In this document: positions 23,867 to 28,494 of the stretch, piece after piece
Layout: the number at the start of each line of letters is the position of its first letter
Numbering within the stretch: the stretch's first letter is position 1
Assembly (NCBI GenBank): GCA_031551725.1
Contig: JAVBNF010000045.1
Location: 1-28,494 of the forward strand
Reading direction: 5' to 3'
Length of the DNA: 28,494 nt
DNA from: JAVBNF01 sp031551725
Lineage (GTDB): Bacteria > Bacteroidota > Bacteroidia > Bacteroidales > P3
Notes under the pieces: generated by a model
The model's database searches: none
Seen by the model: the letters and a program-made list of their open reading frames with translations, nothing else
Told to the model about the DNA's origin: nothing
Position numbers and translations under genes: made by a program

Positions 23867-25801
23867 ATGGGAAAAATCATTGGAATTGACTTAGGAACAA
23901 CCAACTCTTGCGTAGCTGTCATGGAAGGCGCAGAAGCCGTTGTAATTCCAAACAGCGAAGGACGCCGTACGACTCCGTCGATTGTGGCTTTCGTAGAAAA
24001 CGGAGAACGCAAAGTAGGAGATCCTGCCAAACGTCAGGCGATCACAAATCCGCACAAAACCGTTTATTCAATTAAACGTTTTATGGGCGAAACGTTTGAT
24101 CAGGTTAAAAACGAAATTCCACGCGTACCGTACTCCGTTAAAAACGAAAACGGAACTCCACGCGTGAGCATCGACGACAGAAATTACACACCGCAAGAAA
24201 TTTCGGCAATGATTCTTCAAAAAATGAAGAAAACCGCCGAAGATTATCTCGGACAAGAAGTAACCGAAGCTGTTATCACCGTTCCCGCTTATTTTAACGA
24301 TTCTCAACGTCAGGCAACCAAAGAAGCCGGCGAAATCGCAGGTTTGACTGTAAAACGCATCATCAATGAGCCTACAGCAGCTGCTTTGGCTTACGGTTTG
24401 GACAAAAAAGACAAAGATCACCACGTAGCTGTTTTCGACTTGGGAGGCGGTACATTCGACATCTCTATCCTCGAACTTGGCGACGGCGTTTTCGAAGTAA
24501 AATCGACCAACGGCGACACACACCTTGGCGGTGATGACTTTGACCACAACATAATTGATTGGTTGGCTGAAGAATTTTTGAAAGACGAAGGTATCGACTT
24601 GCGTAAAGATCCGATGGCTTTGCAACGCTTGAAAGAAGCTGCCGAAAAAGCAAAAATCGAACTTTCAAGCTCGACTTCTACCGAAATCAACTTGCCTTAT
24701 ATCATGCCTGTTGACGGTATTCCAAAACACTTGGTTAAATCATTATCACGTGCGAAATTTGAACAAATCAATGATAAATTGATTCAAAGAACGATCGAAC
24801 CTTGTAAAAAAGCATTATCCGATGCAAATTTGAAAGCGTCCGACATCGACGAAGTGATCTTGGTGGGTGGTTCTACACGTATTCCGGCTATCCAAAAAGT
24901 AGTGGAAGATTTCTTCGGAAAAACGCCTTCCAAAGGCGTAAATCCGGACGAAGTTGTTGCGCTCGGCGCGGCTATCCAAGGCGGCGTTTTGACCGGCGAC
25001 GTGAAAGACGTGTTGCTCTTGGACGTAACTCCGCTTTCTTTGGGTATTGAAACTTTAGGCGGCGTAATGACTAAATTAATTGAAGCCAATACGACCATCC
25101 CTACTAAAAAATCGGAAACATTTTCAACCGCTGCCGATAATCAACCTTCTGTGGAAATCCACGTGTTGCAAGGCGAACGCCCGATGGCGAACAACAATAA
25201 ATCGCTCGGACGTTTCCACTTGGATGGTATTCCGCCGGCGATGCGCGGTGTGCCGCAAATCGAAGTAACGTTCGATATTGATGCCAACGGCATTTTGCAC
25301 GTTTCCGCAAAAGATAAAGGCACCGGTAAATCACAACAAATCCGTATTGAGGCTTCTTCCGGCTTGTCCGACGAAGAAATCAAACGCATGAAAGCAGAAG
25401 CAGAAGCCAATGCAGACGCCGATAAAAAAGCAAAAGAAGAAATCGACAAGATCAATGCCGCCGACAGCCTTGTTTTCCAAACGGAAAAACAAATGAAAGA
25501 CTACGGCGACAAGATTCCTGCCGACAAAAAAGAAGCCATCGAAAAAGCATTGGAAACCTTGAAAACTGCATTACCGACTAAAGATTTGAATGCAATCGAG
25601 GAAGGCACTAAAACGCTCAACGATGCATGGATGGCGGCAAGTGAAGATATTTACAAAGCGACACAAGCTGCCGGCGGTGGCCCAACTCCTGAAAATCCGT
25701 TCGGACCTAATGGCCCGTTCGACAATCAAAACCCTCCGTCCAACGACAACACACCGAAAGACGGAGGCGTAACCGACGTGGATTTTGAGGAAGTGAAGTA
25801 A
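23867..25801 (+). CDS. dnaK: Molecular chaperone DnaK (Hsp70)
   Basis: The 644-aa product is a complete Hsp70. The ATPase domain (about 1-385) has GIDLGTTNSCVAVMEG, the second phosphate loop VFDLGGGTFDISIL, and the adenosine motif VILVGGSTRIPAIQ. The linker VLLLDVTPLSLGIETLGG leads to the substrate-binding domain (about 390-505), followed by a helical lid (about 510-605) and a Gly/Pro/Asn-rich tail ending VDFEEVK, the usual signal for co-chaperone contact. It refolds and protects proteins in the cytoplasm. dnaJ and grpE are not adjacent. An unusual promoter and dyad lie upstream, and a strong terminator downstream makes it monocistronic. Confidence 0.98.
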   Translation: MGKIIGIDLGTTNSCVAVMEGAEAVVIPNSEGRRTTPSIVAFVENGERKVGDPAKRQAITNPHKTVYSIKRFMGETFDQVKNEIPRVPYSVKNENGTPRVSIDDRNYTPQEISAMILQKMKKTAEDYLGQEVTEAVITVPAYFNDSQRQATKEAGEIAGLTVKRIINEPTAAALAYGLDKKDKDHHVAVFDLGGGTFDISILELGDGVFEVKSTNGDTHLGGDDFDHNIIDWLAEEFLKDEGIDLRKDPMALQRLKEAAEKAKIELSSSTSTEINLPYIMPVDGIPKHLVKSLSRAKFEQINDKLIQRTIEPCKKALSDANLKASDIDEVILVGGSTRIPAIQKVVEDFFGKTPSKGVNPDEVVALGAAIQGGVLTGDVKDVLLLDVTPLSLGIETLGGVMTKLIEANTTIPTKKSETFSTAADNQPSVEIHVLQGERPMANNNKSLGRFHLDGIPPAMRGVPQIEVTFDIDANGILHVSAKDKGTGKSQQIRIEASSGLSDEEIKRMKAEAEANADADKKAKEEIDKINAADSLVFQTEKQMKDYGDKIPADKKEAIEKALETLKTALPTKDLNAIEEGTKTLNDAWMAASEDIYKATQAAGGGPTPENPFGPNGPFDNQNPPSNDNTPKDGGVTDVDFEEVK

Positions 25802-25833
25802 CAATTTGAGTAAACCACCAATCTTTACTCTGT

Positions 25834-25870
25834 AAAAAGTGGGATGTCCTTCGGGATGTTCCACTTTTTC
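25834..25870 (+). terminator. Rho-independent terminator after dnaK, with UUCG loop
   Basis: A 16-bp stem (25834-25849 with 25854-25869; three G-U or U-G pairs) is closed by a TTCG tetraloop (25850-25853) and its right arm ends in TTTTT. The matching A-run on the left arm could let it act in both directions. Confidence 0.9.
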
Positions 25871-25880
25871 GTTTAAAAAA

Positions 25881-25913
25881 TTTTGCAATTCCAATTCTTT
25901 TATTTAACTTTGC
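25881..25913 (+). promoter_or_regulatory. Strong promoter of the membrane/regulator/CreD module
   Basis: TTTTG (25881-25885), 19 bp, then TAACTTTGC (25905-25913): a full consensus match. The -7 element lies partly inside the dyad at 25907-25923. Confidence 0.75.
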
Positions 25914-25923
25914 AAAACAAAGT
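25907..25923. promoter_or_regulatory. Operator-like dyad, copy 1 (before the membrane-protein gene)
   Basis: ACTTTG-N5-CAAAGT is a perfect 6-bp inverted repeat overlapping the -7 element and transcription start. The flanking sequence continues as ACTTTTTAT, which is repeated at copy 2 (26862-26878). Confidence 0.65.
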
Positions 25924-25930
25924 ACTTTTT

Positions 25931-26539
25931 ATGAATACAAAAAATGAACAATTAGACGTCTTGCAAGATATCCATAACATCATGGAACGAAGCAGTCGAT
26001 TCATTAGTTTAAGCGGTTTGAGCGGCGTTTCTGCCGGAATTTGCGCATTGATAGGCGCCTTTTTCGGAAACGAAATTCTGGTGGAATTCAACACATCCCC
26101 CTATTCCATTGTACTTATGCGAAAACAATTGCTGATTATTTCTGCCGTTGTTTTTATCTCAGCTTTGTTATGCGCTTTCTTTTTTACATATTTAAGAAGT
26201 AAAAAAACGGGCGTTGACATTTGGGGAAGCACTGCCAAACGGATGATCATCAATATCTCCATCCCTCTCCTGGCGGGAGGCCTTTTCATTATTCGCTTGT
26301 TGACTTTAAGACATTTCGGATTATTAGCTCCGGCCTGCCTGATTGTGTACGGCATCGCCCTTTTTTGCGGAAGCCAGCAAAGTACAAAAGAAATCCGCTA
26401 CCTCGCTATTTCTGAAATGATTTTAGGTTGTATTTCGCTCTTGTTCCTTGGAAAAGGCTTGCTGTTCTGGGCCATCGGATTCGGCTTGCTGCATATCATC
26501 TACGGAACAATTATGTGGTTTAAATATGAAAGAAAATAA
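25931..26539 (+). CDS. Multi-pass membrane protein next to the CreD regulator
   Basis: Start at ATG 25931 (MNTKNEQLDVLQDIHNIMERSSRF); a longer frame from 25883 would begin upstream of the promoter's -7 element and is rejected. The 202-aa product has a short cytoplasmic amphipathic start and about six hydrophobic segments (around 30-47, 66-88, 107-124, 129-147, 158-172 and 176-195). I do not recognise an enzyme motif. Similar small membrane proteins are known to me only as neighbours of winged-helix plus creD genes in Bacteroidota. The regulator gene starts 8 bp after its stop, so they form one transcript; the membrane protein may sense envelope state for the regulator, which is inference. Confidence 0.75.
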   Translation: MNTKNEQLDVLQDIHNIMERSSRFISLSGLSGVSAGICALIGAFFGNEILVEFNTSPYSIVLMRKQLLIISAVVFISALLCAFFFTYLRSKKTGVDIWGSTAKRMIINISIPLLAGGLFIIRLLTLRHFGLLAPACLIVYGIALFCGSQQSTKEIRYLAISEMILGCISLLFLGKGLLFWAIGFGLLHIIYGTIMWFKYERK

Positions 26540-26547
26540 TTCTTGAT

Positions 26548-26844
26548 ATGAAAAACCCGATTGAAAATCTAAATAAGGCTTTTGACAACCGCTTGCGATT
26601 AGGCATCATGAGCGCTTTGATCGTAAATAAAACCGTTACTTTTAACGAGTTGAAAGAATATCTGCAAGCAACAGATGGGAATTTGGCTTCGCATCTGAAA
26701 ACGCTTGAAGAATATCAATATATTTCTGTAATTAAAGGATTTATAGGAAGAAAAACCAATACCAATTATCGCATAACCCACGAAGGCGAACTCGCTTTTA
26801 AAAAGCATCTTAAAGCCTTGGAAAATATGATTCACAATTTATAA
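26548..26844 (+). CDS. Small winged-helix transcriptional regulator
   Basis: The 98-aa product is a single winged-helix domain: NLNKAFDNRLRLGIMSALIV (helix 1), VTFNELKEYLQATDGNLASHLKTLEEYQYI split as helix 2 and the recognition helix DGNLASHLKTLEE (about 43-55), then the wing with IGRKTNTNYRITHEG and a C-terminal dimer helix. This fits the HTH_34 (winged helix DNA-binding) group, related to ArsR/MarR regulators. No Cys cluster or ligand-binding domain is visible. It lies between two promoters carrying the same dyad, so it probably represses itself and creD. Confidence 0.85.
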   Translation: MKNPIENLNKAFDNRLRLGIMSALIVNKTVTFNELKEYLQATDGNLASHLKTLEEYQYISVIKGFIGRKTNTNYRITHEGELAFKKHLKALENMIHNL

Positions 26845-26861
26845 TATTTTTTTACTATTTT

Positions 26862-26878
26862 ACTTTGAAAAACAAAGC
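26862..26878. promoter_or_regulatory. Operator-like dyad, copy 2 (before creD)
   Basis: ACTTTG-N5-CAAAGC, one mismatch from a perfect inverted repeat, followed by ACTTTTTAT just as in copy 1. A weak -7 element (TTACTTTG, 26860-26867) overlaps it; no clear -33 element is present, so creD may depend partly on read-through from the upstream promoter. Confidence 0.6.
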
Positions 26879-26911
26879 ACTTTTTATATAACAAATAAAT
26901 AATTCATAAAA

Positions 26912-28339
26912 ATGGAAACAAACACAAACGATTTCGCCGATCAAAATTCGAAAAGCGAACCACAAACAGCGGCAAACACTGGTCGAGATGAAAGATCCTT
27001 TGATCAAAAAGGAACATCAAAACGAAAAAGCTGGATGCAGGAACTAAAAAACAACCTCAGCATAAAAGCGGGCATGATTGCATTTTTAACACTTTTGTTA
27101 TTAATTCCGGGCGGTTACATTCATAATTTAATCAACGAACGCAGCTCCCGCCAAGTAGAAGTGGAAACGGAAATCAGCGATAAATGGGCGCACGGACAGG
27201 AAGTTGCAGGTCCGTTTTTAATCATTCCTTACCGCGACCGACAAGTAAACACGGAAGGCGCCTACATAACACTTATGAAAAAATGTTATATCCTTCCGGC
27301 AAATTTGAATATTTCCGGAGTCATGCAACCCGAAGAACGTCATCGAAGTATCTTTAAAACAATTGTTTATCAATCGGATTTAACTTTACATGGAGATTTC
27401 GAACCTTTGAATTTTGATGAGCTTGGAATCAATCCTGAAGATATGGATTTCTCAAAAGCGCAAATCTTTTTTGAAATATCCGATTTCAAAGGAATCGGGG
27501 AACAATTGATGCTTCAATGGGATGGCGAAGTACATGAATTAGTGGTGGCGGATATGTCCAACCAAAATTATTCGAAAAAAGGTTTGAGCACTTCCATCAA
27601 CCTTACTCCAGCCGATTTACAAGAAAAACACAAATTTTCATTATCTCTTAAACTCAAAGGGTCCAAGACTTTATCCTTTATTCCACTTGGAAAATCCACA
27701 ACTGCAAACATCAAATCCGAATGGGAAACACCCTCATATTTCGGCAATTTCCTTCCCGAACAAAAGGGGAAATACGGCAAAAACGGCTTCGAAGCGCAAT
27801 GGAAAATTTTTTATGTAAATAGAGATTATCCGCAATTATGGAAAGATCATTTCTCAACAAGTTCTTCGGCTTTCGGAGTTGAACTCTTAAAATCAATCGA
27901 CTCATATTCAAAAGTTAAGCGGTCTGTAAAATATGAATTATTATTTGTCGCCTTAACATTTGCTCTTTTCTTCTTAGTGGAAATATTGCAAAAAAAGAAA
28001 ATTCATTTATTGCAATACATTTTAGTTGGATTTGCACTCATCATGTTCTTTGTCTTACTGCTTTCGATAAGCGAATATTTAGGATTCAACTGGGCGTATC
28101 TGATTGCGGCCATCGCCACTATCTCACTGGTATTGTTTTACACAAAAAATGCATTTGGAAAATGGTCTGTCGGGCTCACTTTCGGAAGTGTTTTAAGCGG
28201 TTTGTATGCTTTCATATACGTTTTGATTCAATTGGAAGACACTGCTTTGCTTGTCGGCAGCATCGGGCTGTTCATCCTCTTGGCCCTCATTATGTATTTT
28301 ACCCGGAAAGTGGATTGGCATGATTCTTCAAATGACTAA
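26912..28339 (+). CDS. creD: CreD-family inner-membrane protein
   Basis: The 475-aa product has the CreD layout: a charged cytoplasmic N-terminal extension (1-45), TM1 (about 49-70, AGMIAFLTLLLLIPGGYI), the conserved INERSSRQVEVETEIS segment and GPFLIIPYRD, a large periplasmic domain (about 75-335), and five or so C-terminal membrane segments (about 342-470, ending FILLALIMYFTRKVDWH). CreD is an envelope-integrity protein of poorly known biochemistry; in Escherichia coli it belongs to the CreBC regulon. Here no CreBC two-component system is present, and a winged-helix regulator takes its place. The start at 26912 gives the family's usual N-terminus; length is close to the E. coli protein (about 450 aa). 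Confidence 0.9.
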   Translation: METNTNDFADQNSKSEPQTAANTGRDERSFDQKGTSKRKSWMQELKNNLSIKAGMIAFLTLLLLIPGGYIHNLINERSSRQVEVETEISDKWAHGQEVAGPFLIIPYRDRQVNTEGAYITLMKKCYILPANLNISGVMQPEERHRSIFKTIVYQSDLTLHGDFEPLNFDELGINPEDMDFSKAQIFFEISDFKGIGEQLMLQWDGEVHELVVADMSNQNYSKKGLSTSINLTPADLQEKHKFSLSLKLKGSKTLSFIPLGKSTTANIKSEWETPSYFGNFLPEQKGKYGKNGFEAQWKIFYVNRDYPQLWKDHFSTSSSAFGVELLKSIDSYSKVKRSVKYELLFVALTFALFFLVEILQKKKIHLLQYILVGFALIMFFVLLLSISEYLGFNWAYLIAAIATISLVLFYTKNAFGKWSVGLTFGSVLSGLYAFIYVLIQLEDTALLVGSIGLFILLALIMYFTRKVDWHDSSND

Positions 28340-28494
28340 TTAAATAATAACAAGCTGACTAGTCCTAAATAACCGTTACAGGTTAATATTAGTGTAAAGT
28401 TATAACATTTATCAGATAGTTGCAAGTTTAAACTTGCAACTATCTTTTTTTCTGTAAGTTCTGATTTTAATTTTATTCTGATTATGCATTTGCT
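28340..28494. other. Intergenic tail, no gene seen
   Basis: No credible reading frame. It contains an AACC-N6-GGTT dyad near 28372-28385 (CTAAATAACCGTTACAGG context), then the terminator at 28414-28451. The sequence around 28355-28400 reminds me of the ends of Bacteroidota insertion elements, but I cannot identify one. Confidence 0.4.
28414..28451 (+). terminator. Long palindromic rho-independent terminator after creD
   Basis: A 32-bp perfect palindrome (28414-28445; arm AGATAGTTGCAAGTTT and its exact complement) runs into seven T. In RNA it gives a 14-bp stem with a UUAA loop. It is 75 bp after the creD stop. Confidence 0.85.

Noticed and set aside
25883..25930. Upstream start for the membrane protein
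   Set aside because: It lies upstream of the TAACTTTGC element and operator; ATG 25931 is downstream of both.
1..28494. CRISPR array, tRNA, rRNA or intact insertion sequence
   Set aside because: No regularly spaced repeats, cloverleaf-like sequence, rRNA signature or transposase motif was seen on reading both strands; short or diverged tRNA-like sequences cannot be fully excluded by eye.

Overview
The window looks like chromosomal DNA of a Bacteroidota bacterium, most likely Bacteroidales. Most clear promoters carry the phylum's sigma factor pattern (a TTG/TTTG element, 19-20 bp, then TAnnTTTG). There is a full-length sprA/sov gene (type IX secretion translocon), a surface protein with a Fibrobacter-succinogenes-paralogous (FISUMP) domain, and a TlpA-like thioredoxin of a Bacteroidota type. 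I cannot name a genus from sequence alone. No rRNA, tRNA, CRISPR array or intact insertion sequence was seen.

Layout. 1-1097 is the 3' part of a surface-protein gene (Ig-like plus FISUMP). 1098-1506 is a non-coding stretch full of hairpins and repeats. 1507-3866 is a two-gene unit: exported thioredoxin-like protein, then era. 3863-7779 lies on the minus strand: a YhcG/DUF1016 PDDEXK nuclease that overlaps the end of era, then an outer-membrane pair (a helix-hairpin-helix protein with a predicted beta-barrel, and a PorV/UPF0164-like barrel). 7780-8481 is the strangest area: a plus-strand promoter followed after about 30 bp by a terminator hairpin and no gene (candidate small RNA), a convergent stand-alone 142-aa protein resembling the BECR/LPD3 nuclease-like domains of phage polyvalent proteins, and a dyad operator. 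8482-23061 is mostly core genes on the plus strand: a BadF-type sugar kinase, an FKBP isomerase, ruvA, sprA, rbfA, a LolC/E-like permease, cysS, a YugP-like zinc metallopeptidase and a branched-chain aminotransferase. 23211-23774 is a small unknown lipoprotein, 23867-25801 is dnaK, and 25931-28339 is a three-gene membrane/regulator/CreD module. The window ends in a long palindromic terminator and an unexplained tail.

How the parts may work together. The strongest regulatory signals are: (i) a near-identical sigma-54-like promoter (GG and TTTG in register, 12 bp apart) before dnaK and before the zinc metallopeptidase, suggesting a shared stress regulon; (ii) a near-identical dyad (ACTTTG-N5-CAAAGY) over the promoter regions of both the first membrane gene and creD, with a winged-helix regulator encoded between them, suggesting a self-contained envelope-stress switch; (iii) the promoter-terminator unit whose RNA would be fully antisense to the 3' UTR of the nuclease-like gene, which could be a type I toxin-antitoxin-like pair or simply a bidirectional terminator with an orphan promoter. 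All functional statements are inferred from sequence patterns; no searches were run.
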